64,000 nt of DNA, taken from positions 124,001 through 188,000 of the forward strand of contig NZ_JACMSF010000005.1 in assembly GCF_014257025.1 (NCBI RefSeq), written 5' to 3'. A program made the translations under genes and the position numbers. Numbering within the stretch: position 1 is the first letter of the stretch; each line of letters starts with the position of its first letter. Below, piece by piece: positions 46,094 to 53,705 of this stretch. Below the pieces are notes generated by a model, which was not told where the DNA came from, ran no database searches, and worked only from the letters and a program-made list of their open reading frames with translations. Origin of the DNA: Streptomyces cupreus (GTDB taxonomy: Bacteria; Actinomycetota; Actinomycetes; Streptomycetales; Streptomycetaceae).

Positions 46094-47386
46094 ATGTCGG
46101 AAGCCGCAGCAGCGCCCCTCGCCGAACCGCGGCCGCCGCGCAAGCTCTACCGCAGCAGCGACGGACGCTGGCTCGGCGGTGTGGCGCGGGGGCTCGCCGG
46201 GCATCTCGGGCTGCCCGTGATCTGGGTGCGGCTCGTCTTCGTCGGCCTGTTCATGGCGGACGGCCTCGGCGCGCTGCTGTACGCCGCGTTCTGGTTCTTC
46301 GTGCCGCTCGGCGTCGGAGGTGTCGCGGGGCAGCGGCCGCCCTCCCTCGTCAGCACCGAGACCTCGGCGGACGGCCGCCGCAGACTCGTCGCCCGCAAGC
46401 CGGACAAGGGCCAGATCGTCGCCCTGCTCCTCATGGTCGTGGTGGCCATGGTCTTCGTGGGCAGTGTCGACGTCGGCCGTGGCGCCCAGGCCTATCTCTG
46501 GCCCGCCGTACTGGTCAGCGCGGGCGTCGCCCTGGTCTGGCGGCAGGCGGACAACGCCCGTCGGGCCCGCTGGATGGAGGTCGGCCGCCGTCGGCGCACC
46601 CTGACCCTGCTGCGCGCAGCCGGCGGAGTGCTGCTGGTCACCGCCGGTGTCTCCGGCATCTTCGTGCTCCAGGGCTCCGCCGCCCACCTCGGCTCGGTGC
46701 TCCAGGCGGCCCTCGCGGTCCTCGTCGGGATAACGCTCCTCGCGGGCCCGTACCTCGTCCGCATGACCCAGGACCTCTCCGAGGAGCGCCTGATGCGCAT
46801 CCGCGCCCAGGAGCGCGCGGAGGTCGCCGCCCATGTCCATGACTCGGTGCTGCACACCCTGACCCTGATCCAGCGCAACGCGGAGAACGCCGGCGAGGTG
46901 CGCCGTCTCGCCCGCGCCCAGGAGCGTGATCTGCGCACCTGGCTCTACAAGCCCGAGGGCACCGGCAAGGACGAGGCCGACGAGCCCGACACCCTCGCCG
47001 ACGCGGTCCGGCGCAACGCCGCCGAGGTGGAGGACAAGCACGGCGTCCCGATAGAGGTCGTGGTGGTCGGCGACTGCCCGCTCGACGAGAAGATCGGCGC
47101 CCAGATGCAGGCGGCGCGCGAAGCGATGGTGAACGCCGCCAAGTACGGTGGCGAGGGCGGCGCCGTACAGGTCTACGCCGAGGTCGAGGGGAAGACGGTC
47201 TTCGTGTCCGTCCGGGACCGTGGCCCCGGCTTCGACCTCGACTCGATACCCGCCGACCGCATGGGCGTCAGAGAATCGATCATCGGCCGCATGGAGCGCA
47301 ACGGCGGCACGGCGCGGCTGCGCGCGGTGCCCGACGGCGGCACGGAGGTCGAACTGGAGATGGAGAGGGCGGAGAAGACGTCATGA
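46094..47386 (+). CDS. Histidine kinase with N-terminal PspC domain
   Basis: The 430-aa sensor kinase of the NarL/LiaS (HisKA_3) class has an N-terminal PspC domain (KLYRSSDGRWLGGVARGLAGHLGLPVIWVRLVFVGLFMADGLGALLYAAFWFFVP). Further membrane helices to about 225 and a dimerisation helix follow, with the phospho-acceptor at His249 in RAEVAAHVHDSVLHTLTLIQRNA. The GHKL ATPase domain has AAREAMVNAAKYG (N box) and VSVRDRGPGFDLDSIP (G1), ending GGTEVELEMERAEKT. An in-frame ATG at 46058 would add 12 residues. ATGA overlap couples it to the response regulator. The divergent PspC protein is a likely input partner. Confidence 0.92.
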   Translation: MSEAAAAPLAEPRPPRKLYRSSDGRWLGGVARGLAGHLGLPVIWVRLVFVGLFMADGLGALLYAAFWFFVPLGVGGVAGQRPPSLVSTETSADGRRRLVARKPDKGQIVALLLMVVVAMVFVGSVDVGRGAQAYLWPAVLVSAGVALVWRQADNARRARWMEVGRRRRTLTLLRAAGGVLLVTAGVSGIFVLQGSAAHLGSVLQAALAVLVGITLLAGPYLVRMTQDLSEERLMRIRAQERAEVAAHVHDSVLHTLTLIQRNAENAGEVRRLARAQERDLRTWLYKPEGTGKDEADEPDTLADAVRRNAAEVEDKHGVPIEVVVVGDCPLDEKIGAQMQAAREAMVNAAKYGGEGGAVQVYAEVEGKTVFVSVRDRGPGFDLDSIPADRMGVRESIIGRMERNGGTARLRAVPDGGTEVELEMERAEKTS

Positions 47387-48093
47387 GCGACGAGGTGAAC
47401 GGTACGGCGGAGGCCACCGGCAGCGCGGGTGAGCGCCGGGTGCGTGTGGTCCTCGTCGACGACCACCGTATGTTCCGTACGGGAGTCCAGGCCGAGATCG
47501 GCCAGACCGAGCAGACCGGCGTCGAGGTCGTCGGCGAGGCCGCGGACGTCGACCAGGCGGTCACGGTCATCACCGCGACCCGGCCCGAGGTCGTGCTCCT
47601 CGATGTGCATCTGCCGGGCGGCGGCGGGGTCGAAGTGCTGCGCCGCTGCGCCCCGTTGATGGCCGACGCCGAAGAGCCCGTCCGCTTCCTCGCCCTGTCC
47701 GTCTCGGACGCCGCGGAGGATGTGATCGGCGTGATCCGGGGCGGTGCGCGGGGCTATGTGACCAAGACGATCACCGGCACCGACCTGGTCGACTCCATCT
47801 TCCGGGTCCAGGAGGGCGACGCGGTGTTCTCGCCGCGGCTGGCCGGCTTCGTCCTCGACGCCTTCGCCTCCACCGACGCCCCGCCCGTCGACGAGGACCT
47901 GGACCGCCTCACCCAGCGCGAGCGCGAGGTGCTGCGGCTCATCGCCCGTGGCTATGCCTACAAGGAGATCGCCAAGCAGCTCTTCATCTCGGTGAAGACG
48001 GTCGAGTCCCATGTCTCGGCGGTGCTGCGCAAGCTCCAGCTCTCCAACCGGCATGAGCTGACCCGGTGGGCGACGGCCCGACGGCTGGTGTGA
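47383..48093 (+). CDS. NarL/LuxR-family response regulator partner of the PspC kinase
   Basis: The 236-aa regulator starts within the kinase stop (ATGA). The receiver domain (about 20-140) has the acidic pair in VVLVDDHRMF, phospho-acceptor Asp74 in VVLLDVHLPGGGG, and Lys in YVTKTITGTDL. A LuxR-type HTH follows at about 170-232 (LTQREREVLRLIARGYAYKEIAKQLFISVKTVESHVSAVLRKLQLSNRHEL). It probably controls the adjacent PspC/LiaF-like operon in response to envelope stress, as in other PspC-linked systems; this is inferred from context. Confidence 0.93.
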   Translation: MSDEVNGTAEATGSAGERRVRVVLVDDHRMFRTGVQAEIGQTEQTGVEVVGEAADVDQAVTVITATRPEVVLLDVHLPGGGGVEVLRRCAPLMADAEEPVRFLALSVSDAAEDVIGVIRGGARGYVTKTITGTDLVDSIFRVQEGDAVFSPRLAGFVLDAFASTDAPPVDEDLDRLTQREREVLRLIARGYAYKEIAKQLFISVKTVESHVSAVLRKLQLSNRHELTRWATARRLV

Positions 48094-48103
48094 GGGCCGC
48101 CCC

Positions 48104-49165
48104 TCATACCAGCCGGGTCGCCCCCGCGAACGGCATCTCGGTGATCGGCGCCAGCCGTACCGGGGCGGACGGGTTCGGGGCGTGGATCATCTGGCCGTTG
48201 CCGACGTAGATGCCGACATGGCTGATGCCGGTGTAGAAGAACACCAGGTCGCCCGGGAGGAGTTCGGAGCGGGAGACCCGGCGGCCGGCGTCGATCTGGG
48301 CGTAGGTCGTGCGGGGCAGTGAGACACCGGCCGCGCGGTAGGCGGCCTGGGTGAGGCCCGAGCAGTCGAAGGCGTCGGGGCCTGTCGCGCCCCACACATA
48401 GGGGCTGCCGAGCTTCTGGTAGGCGTAGGCGACGGCGTCCGCCGCACGGGAGTTGGGGGCCTGGGTGGTGACGGCCCCGGGGGCCGCGAGCCCTTCTCGC
48501 GCACTCGACACCGAGCGGGAGGCACGATCGGCACCCCCGTCGAGCCCCGCGCGCTCCTCGGCCGACAGCCGGGACAGCAGCCGGTTCGCGGCGTCCAGCG
48601 TCCCGGTGATCGTCTGCTTGTGCCGTTTCAGCTCCGCCTGGCGTGACTTAAGCGAGGTCAGTTCGATGTGCGCGGCCCCGCGCAATTGCTCGATCTCGCG
48701 GAGCTGTTTGCGTACGTCGGCGACGGAGGCGGCCTGCCGGGTGCCGAGGCGCCCGACGAACTCGGCGCCGTCCAGATACCGCTCGGGGTCGTCGGAGAGG
48801 GTGAGCTGCAGGGCGGGGTCGAGACCGCCGTCGCGGTACTGAGCCGCGGCCATCGAACCGAGCGTGCCCCGCGCCGAGTTGAGCTCGTCGGTCTTGCGGG
48901 CCGCCTCGTCGCGCAGCGACTTCAGCCGTCCCTCGGCCGCGTCCGCCTTCTCCTTCGCGCCGTTGTACTTCTCGGTGGCGGCCTCCGCCTCCTGGTACAG
49001 CCGGTCCACCTTCGCCTTGACCTGCGTCGGTGTCAGTTCGGGCTCGGCGTGCCCGGTCCCGTCGAAGCCCGTCGCGGTCGCCGCGCCCGCGAGGGCGACC
49101 GTGGCGGCCGTACGGACGGTGTTGCCGCCGGCCGAGCGCTGTCGGGGCTTGCGGTGCGCTGCCAC
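48104..49165 (-). CDS. Secreted NlpC/P60 peptidoglycan hydrolase with coiled coil (1)
   Basis: The 353-aa D,L-endopeptidase-type protein starts at GTG 49165 and has a signal sequence with an Ala-rich core (RTAATVALAGAATATG). A long coiled coil (about 40-200, VKAKVDRLYQEAEAATEKYNGAKEKADAAEGRLKSLRDEAARK...) precedes the NlpC/P60 domain from about 235. Cys is in DAFDCSGLTQAAYRAAG, the catalytic His in SHVGIYVGNG, and the polar third residue in MIHAPNPS. The architecture matches the RpfB/RipA-like septal and spore cell-wall hydrolases of Streptomyces. A long structured leader precedes it. A paralogue with a different leader lies 2 kb away. Confidence 0.92.
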   Translation of the reverse strand: MAAHRKPRQRSAGGNTVRTAATVALAGAATATGFDGTGHAEPELTPTQVKAKVDRLYQEAEAATEKYNGAKEKADAAEGRLKSLRDEAARKTDELNSARGTLGSMAAAQYRDGGLDPALQLTLSDDPERYLDGAEFVGRLGTRQAASVADVRKQLREIEQLRGAAHIELTSLKSRQAELKRHKQTITGTLDAANRLLSRLSAEERAGLDGGADRASRSVSSAREGLAAPGAVTTQAPNSRAADAVAYAYQKLGSPYVWGATGPDAFDCSGLTQAAYRAAGVSLPRTTYAQIDAGRRVSRSELLPGDLVFFYTGISHVGIYVGNGQMIHAPNPSAPVRLAPITEMPFAGATRLV

Positions 49166-49206
49166 GTGGACTGCACGTCCTTTCGCACGACTCCTTATGG
49201 CCGCCT

Positions 49207-49319
49207 GGTGACGCGTCCGGCGGCGGCCCGCACAGGGGGAGCAGGCCGCCGCCGGACCTTCTCGGCGGTGGTGTCCGACTGCCGCCCCTGGCCCGGGCGG
49301 CGGTGGGGAGCCGGTCACC
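49207..49319 (-). ncRNA. Structured 5' leader of NlpC/P60 gene 1, unassigned class
   Basis: In transcript orientation a closing helix GGTGAC/GTCACC (49319-49314 with 49212-49207) encloses a 7-bp hairpin (GCCGCCC/GGGCGGC, 49281-49301) and a perfect 14-bp hairpin (GTCCGGCGGCGGCC with its complement, 49215-49257, 15-nt loop). The ydaO signature sequences are not found. It may be an RNA switch, a processing element or simply GC-rich DNA. Confidence 0.4.
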
Positions 49320-49328
49320 TGGTGGAGG

Positions 49329-49358
49329 ACGCTAGACCTGGATGTGTCGGGTTGGTAA
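49329..49358 (-). promoter_or_regulatory. Probable promoter of NlpC/P60 gene 1
   Basis: TTACCA and TAGCGT are separated by 18 bp on the minus strand. Initiation near 49322 would give a leader of about 155 nt. Confidence 0.5.
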
Positions 49359-49581
49359 CGCGTTGTGCGGAACTGCCATGAGGGGATCGCCGGGTGACCG
49401 TATGTGACCGTGATCCGCGAACGGGGCGGTCGCCTTCACACTGCGCGATGACCGAAGCGGTGGTTTCCGGGGCGCGTGGGGGCGGCGGGGTGCTATGGCG
49501 CGCATATATGCAAGATCCTTCGGGCGGGGACGGCGGGCCGGTGTCGGACGCCCCAGGCACCCCTGATTAGGCTCCGGCCTC

Positions 49582-49935
49582 ATGGACGTACTCATCCATC
49601 TCTTCGTCGGCCTGCACATCATCGGCATCGCCTCCCTCCTGGGCGGATTCCTCACCCAGATGAAGGCGATGGGCCAGGGCACCGCCCGGTTCGTGCCGGC
49701 GATGCTGCACGGTGCGCTGACGATGCTGGTCACCGGGGTGATCCTGGTCGGGCTCAACCAGGCGGACGACCAGACCGTCAACAACGTCAAGATCGGCGTG
49801 AAGCTGGCCCTGCTGATCGTGATCCTCGGTCTCGTCTATGTGAAGCGGGACGACGAGAAGGTGGACAAGAACCTGTTCGGTCTTGTGGGGCTGCTCACCA
49901 CGGCGAACATCTTCATCGCGGTGCTGTGGACGTGA
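49582..49935 (+). CDS. Small integral membrane protein, four helices
   Basis: The 117-aa protein starts at ATG and has four hydrophobic segments: LIHLFVGLHIIGIASLLGGFL, MLHGALTMLVTGVILVGL, IGVKLALLIVILGLVYV, and LVGLLTTANIFIAVLW at the very end. A charged KRDDEKVDKN loop lies before the last one. It resembles the uncharacterised membrane proteins commonly annotated as hypothetical in Streptomyces. Its 3' end overlaps the convergent transporter gene by 23 bp. Confidence 0.8.
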   Translation: MDVLIHLFVGLHIIGIASLLGGFLTQMKAMGQGTARFVPAMLHGALTMLVTGVILVGLNQADDQTVNNVKIGVKLALLIVILGLVYVKRDDEKVDKNLFGLVGLLTTANIFIAVLWT

Positions 49936-50926
49936 GGTCGGCGTCCTCGGCCGCGGCGGACACGGGGTAGGCGCGCGCCGCCCGCACCGCCCCCATGGCG
50001 ACGGCGAGCCAAGCGGCCACCGCGATCCACAGCAGGACCTCGCCGGGGGTCTCCAGCCACGAGACGTCGAGTGCGGCGGCGACCGACAGTGTCGCCGCCG
50101 CGGTCATGCCCAGCGGGAACACGGTCGCCCAGCGGCGGACGTCGTAGCGGGTCCGCGGCCTGATCACCTCGGACGCGAGGAGTACGGCGTACCAGGCGAG
50201 GTCGAGCACCAGCAGGGCGACGGTGACCGTGCGCAGGACGTCGTCGGCGTCCTCGTTCCACAGGTACAGGCGCGCGCTGTCGGCGGCGATCAGCTTGGAC
50301 CCGGCGAGCGCGGAGATGGCCACGGCGCCGCCCGCGACCCACTGGTCCCCGGCGCCCTCGAACACCTGGCGCAGATCGAAGCACGTGAGGGCGACGACGT
50401 AGAGGACCAGGCCGAGCCAGAACAGCACCAGGGCCGCGTGCGCGAGCCAGGCCGTCGACTCCGCCGCGGCGAGCGTCGCGCCGAGTACGGCGAGGCCCTG
50501 CGTGGCCACACAGCCCAGGAACACCGCGCCGGGCATACCGCGGCGCCAGTGGGTCACGACGACGTGGAACAGGCCCGACCACAACAGGGCGGCCAGCGCC
50601 AGCAGGGCACCGGCCAGGGTCTGCCACCCCTCGACGGAAAAGCGGGTGCCGAGCACGGTCGTCGCCGCGACGGCGGTGAGCGCGGCGGGGGTACCGGCCT
50701 CCTTCCGCCATCGCTCCGGCTGCCACAGCAGCCGTACGACGAAGTCCGCGGCGAGCCCCAGCCAGGCCAGGCAGGCCAGGGCCAGGGCGATCAGGGAGAG
50801 GACCTCGTACCCGGCGAGGTGCAGACCGACCGACACAATGCCGGTCGCCATCACCGCGGCCCTGGCCGCCGGAGGGCGCAGCGCCCACCAGGTGCGAAGC
50901 GAGCGAAGCGCAGAGGAGCCGGACAT
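49913..50926 (-). CDS. SLAC1/TehA-type (TDT family) anion/C4-dicarboxylate transporter-like protein
   Basis: The 337-aa protein has about ten hydrophobic helices. The signature MATGIVSVGLHLAGYEVLSLIAL near residue 26 and VFPLGMTAAATL near 265 are the paired motifs of the tellurite-resistance/dicarboxylate transporter family. Members move anions such as sulfite, malate or chloride; the substrate is unknown here. It starts at ATG. The 3' end overlaps the convergent small membrane protein by 23 bp. Confidence 0.85.
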   Translation of the reverse strand: MSGSSALRSLRTWWALRPPAARAAVMATGIVSVGLHLAGYEVLSLIALALACLAWLGLAADFVVRLLWQPERWRKEAGTPAALTAVAATTVLGTRFSVEGWQTLAGALLALAALLWSGLFHVVVTHWRRGMPGAVFLGCVATQGLAVLGATLAAAESTAWLAHAALVLFWLGLVLYVVALTCFDLRQVFEGAGDQWVAGGAVAISALAGSKLIAADSARLYLWNEDADDVLRTVTVALLVLDLAWYAVLLASEVIRPRTRYDVRRWATVFPLGMTAAATLSVAAALDVSWLETPGEVLLWIAVAAWLAVAMGAVRAARAYPVSAAAEDADLTSTAPR

Positions 50927-51015
50927 GCGCCGATGCTAAGGAGCGGGGCGCGTGTTACCTGGGGGGCACGCGCGCGGGGGCGACGAATTGCCCCACGCGT
51001 GCGTGCCGTGTCGTC

Positions 51016-52206
51016 TCAGGCCGGCCGAACCACGCTGTGGATCGAGCCCTCGCCGTCGTAGTAGATCGACTCCTCGCGGACGTAGGTGCCGGGCTTCGGG
51101 GCGTGGATCATCATGCCGTTGCCGATGTAGATGCCGACGTGGGTGACGTCGTCGTAGAAGAAGATCAGGTCGCCGGGCTGGGCGTTGGCGAGGGAGACCG
51201 TGGTGCCGGCGTTGACCTGGTCGTAGGTGACGCGGGGGATGTCGACGCCGGCGGCCTTCCAGGCGGCCTGGGTGAGGCCGGAGCAGTCGTAGGAGTCGGG
51301 GCCTGTGGCGCCCCAGACGTACGGCTTGCCGATCTGGGCGCGGGAGAAGGCGAGCGCCTTCTCGGCCTTCGTGGCGTAGGTGGAGTCGGCCGTGGACTCG
51401 GACTCCGTGCTGCCCGTGGACGTCGAGCCGGAGTCGGAGGAGGTGCTCTCCTGCTGCTGGGCCGCCTCCGCGGCGGCCTCCTCGCGGCGCTGCTCCTCCG
51501 CCGCCTGCTGCTCGGCCAGCTCGGCGGCCTTGCGCGCGGCCTCCTCCTGGCGCTTGCGCTCGATCTCGGCGAGCCGCGCCTTCTCCTCCGCGGTCAGCTG
51601 CGACAGCAGCTCCCGCGCGTCGGCGAGCTTCTTCTGGACCGTGGACTTGGCGGTCTTCAGATCGGTCTGCGACTCGTTCAGCGTCTGGAGGCTCTCGGTG
51701 GCCTCCTTGCGCTTCTTCATCGTCGCCGACTGCTGCGTGATGTAGTCGTCGACCGCCTCCTTCTGACGGCCGGTCATCCGGCTCATCAGCTGGGTCTGGT
51801 CGAAGTAGTCCTGCGGGGAGTCGGCGAGCAGGAACGTCGCGGTGTCGGGGGCGGAGGCGCCGGTCCGGTACTGCGCGGCGGCGAAGGAACCGAGTTCCTC
51901 ACGCGCGTCGTTGAGCTTCTGGGTGCGCTTGGCGACGTCGTCCAGGAGGGCGTCGGCCTGCTTGCGCTGCTTTGCGGTCTTCTCCTTGGCGGCGTTGTAC
52001 TTCTCGGTCGCCGTCTCCGCCTGGCGGTAGAGGTCGTCGACCTTCTTCTCGACCTCTTCGAGGCTCGGCTTGTCGTCCGTGGACGGGCTGGCGTTGGCCG
52101 TCTGGGACAGCAGGGCCACGGAGGTGAGGGCGGCCGTGGCGAGGGCGGGGGTCCGTATGCCTGCTACGCGCGTACCCGCGGGACGCGACTTGCGGTGCGA
52201 CGCCAA
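51016..52206 (-). CDS. Secreted NlpC/P60 peptidoglycan hydrolase with coiled coil (2)
   Basis: The 396-aa protein starts at TTG 52206, nine bases after AAGGAG; the same LASHRKSRPAG / VAAHRKPRQRS start is seen in paralogue 1, which supports this unusual start. It has a signal peptide, a coiled coil (about 40-225, EEVEKKVDDLYRQAETATEKYNAAKEKTAKQRKQAD... ERKRQEEAARKAAELAEQQAAEEQ), and a Ser/Thr/Glu linker. The NlpC/P60 domain has Cys in DSYDCSGLTQAAW, His in THVGIYIGNG, and MIHAPKPG. Peptide cleavage in cell-wall stems is known for the family. The gene is expressed behind a c-di-AMP riboswitch, so wall remodelling should respond to that nucleotide. Confidence 0.94.
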   Translation of the reverse strand: MASHRKSRPAGTRVAGIRTPALATAALTSVALLSQTANASPSTDDKPSLEEVEKKVDDLYRQAETATEKYNAAKEKTAKQRKQADALLDDVAKRTQKLNDAREELGSFAAAQYRTGASAPDTATFLLADSPQDYFDQTQLMSRMTGRQKEAVDDYITQQSATMKKRKEATESLQTLNESQTDLKTAKSTVQKKLADARELLSQLTAEEKARLAEIERKRQEEAARKAAELAEQQAAEEQRREEAAAEAAQQQESTSSDSGSTSTGSTESESTADSTYATKAEKALAFSRAQIGKPYVWGATGPDSYDCSGLTQAAWKAAGVDIPRVTYDQVNAGTTVSLANAQPGDLIFFYDDVTHVGIYIGNGMMIHAPKPGTYVREESIYYDGEGSIHSVVRPA

Positions 52207-52227
52207 GGGAGGCGACTCCTTCCATGT

Positions 52228-52378
52228 TCCGCCTACCGAGTTAGCTGTCGGGTTCGGGCGGGTGGTTAGGAAGGTTTGCCCTACGACCCTTTCCCGATAA
52301 GGGAGTTGGGTCGATTCACCCCATGTTCGGTTGGGTCCCCGGCTCCGGCTGCCGTGGGCGGGCAGCGGACTCGGCGGA
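52228..52378 (-). ncRNA. c-di-AMP riboswitch (ydaO-yuaA leader)
   Basis: In transcript orientation the leader contains TCCGCCGAGTCCG, then CCGGAGCCGGGGACC, GGGGTGAATC, GGGTCGTAGGG and CCCGACAGCTAACTC, followed by GGTAGGCGGA. These are the conserved blocks of the c-di-AMP aptamer, in order. The closing helix pairs TCCGCC (52378-52373) with GGCGGA (52233-52228). AAGGAG of the downstream gene follows at once. c-di-AMP binding usually shuts expression off. Confidence 0.92.
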
Positions 52379-52430
52379 GGCCGCGCGGCCCGGCGAGGTT
52401 CGCCGGTGGGGGTCGTACGGCCTGCCCGGC

Positions 52431-52460
52431 ACGGTAGCCAACTCATGTGGCCCCTGTGAA
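52431..52460 (-). promoter_or_regulatory. Probable promoter upstream of the c-di-AMP riboswitch
   Basis: TTCACA and TACCGT are separated by 18 bp on the minus strand, about 50 bp before the aptamer. This assignment is moderate. Confidence 0.45.
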
Positions 52461-52942
52461 GGTTGATGGGTGATATGCCCGATACATTTTCGTGACCTCA
52501 GGTCAGGGCGTCGCTGGGCGTGGTCAATCCGGACGGATCTGCGGCGACTTGTGCGTATTTTCTCCGGAGTGACATCGTCCGCCCGCTTCCGGGCGCTAGC
52601 TTCCAGCCAGAGTTCGGGGTAGCTCGATCGGGTGATCGCAGCCTCGCATGCTTGCGGCGCGTTGCGCCGGGCGGGGTACCGTCGTGGTGCGATCTGGAAC
52701 GCGGGGTGCGGTGTCAGCGTGCGGGGCCCCTGCTCCACCGGAGTGATGGTTCAGGGCCTCCCCGTCGCCTCTGGCTGCATCCACTTGGCCAGGTCGTGAG
52801 GGACTCCGCCCCCCCGGCTCGGACCGCGGACAGGATCCGTGTCGCCGCCCGGGATGCGAAAGCGGACGACCAGTGCGCCCAAGACCGTTCGGGGCGTGCC
52901 TGCGAGCGGGCTTCTCTGCTCGTTGCTTAGGGACGGTACGGG
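52461..52942. other. Intergenic region without a convincing gene
   Basis: The stretch upstream of the riboswitch promoter has A/T-rich DNA near 52480-52580 and several overlapping frames, none with a family resemblance or a good ribosome site. It may hold decayed sequence, since a truncated gene and large inverted repeats follow. Confidence 0.5.
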
Positions 52943-52962
52943 CATGAGGGAGCGCCCTCATG
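52943..52962. repeat. 8-bp inverted repeat with 4-nt loop
   Basis: CATGAGGG-AGCG-CCCTCATG is a perfect hairpin immediately before a larger inverted repeat. Confidence 0.7.
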
Positions 52963-52968
52963 AGAGTG

Positions 52969-53023
52969 CCAGGCGGCGGCTGTACGAAGGCCTTGACGGG
53001 GTCCTCGTACAGCCGCCGCCTGG
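52969..53023. repeat. Perfect 19-bp inverted repeat
   Basis: CCAGGCGGCGGCTGTACGA (52969-52987) and its exact complement (53005-53023) flank a 17-nt loop. It lies 41 bp before the first codons of a truncated gene. It may be a fold-back deletion scar, a mobile-element remnant, or a terminator without a gene. Confidence 0.85.
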
Positions 53024-53064
53024 GGCGTGGAGACCTTCGTCCCGCCGGAGGCCGGGGTGCCGAC

Positions 53065-53642
53065 GTGTCCGCCGTGGAGCTGAAGTACAACCCGCACAAG
53101 GCGAGCCTTGAGTCCAACCCGTACGCCGTCCTCGCCCTGCCCGACGGCCGGAAGATCGTCGCGGACGCGGCAGGGAACGACCTGGTCGAGATCTCGAAGT
53201 CCGGCAAGGCCCGCCCCTTCACCGTCTTCCCGGACCACAACGGCCGCGAGTCCGTCCCCACGTCCCTGGCGCTCGGCCCCGCGGCAGGCTCTACGTCGGC
53301 GAGCTGAACGGCCTCACCGAGAAGCCCACCGCGCGCGTGTGGCGCGTCGACCCCTGGACCGGCAAGATCCTCGGCTGGAAGTCCGGCTTCGGCCCGATCA
53401 GCGGCCTCGCCGTCAACCACAGCGGAGACCTGTACGTCAGCCAGCTCTTCGCCGGCGTCGTGACCAAGGTCTCCGGCGGCAAGCGCACCGACGTGAAGGT
53501 CCCGTTCCCGGCGGGCGTGGCCGTCGACCCGTACGACGGAAAGGTCTATGTCTCGGCCTGGTCGATCGCGGACCGTGACGGCACCGTACTGGAGGGCAAG
53601 AAGACCCCCGGCGGCCAGGTCTGGAAGATCCTCGGCTTCTGA
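53065..53642 (+). pseudogene. ScyD/ScyE-like beta-propeller protein, 5'-truncated and frameshifted
   Basis: Two frames together read like the C-terminal half of a secreted ScyD-type repeat protein. The first is AVELKYNPHKASLESNPYAVLALPDGRKIVADAAGNDLVEIS...PTSLALGP; the second is GRLYVGELNGLTEKPTARVWRVDPWTGKILGWKSGFGPISGLAVNHSGDLYVSQLF...VWKILGF. The switch falls at 53281-53284, where CCCGCGGC would need one more base to encode the expected GPDGRLYVGE. The signal peptide and first repeats are missing, and a large inverted repeat lies just upstream. The gene looks inactive unless the frameshift is a sequencing error; truncation would remain either way. Confidence 0.8.
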
Positions 53643-53673
53643 TTCGGGGGATGTTCTCAAGGGCGGCGGCGGG

Positions 53674-53696
53674 CTGTCAGTGGGGAGCCCTAGACT
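53674..53696 (+). promoter_or_regulatory. PafBC/RecA-independent DNA-damage type promoter of pcrA
   Basis: CTGTCAGTG (53674-53682), an 8-bp spacer, and TAGACT (53691-53696) match tTGTCRgtg-N8-TAnnnT at every position but the first. The helicase ATG follows nine bases later, so the leader would be extremely short. Confidence 0.75.
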
Positions 53697-53705
53697 CGGA
53701 GAGCG

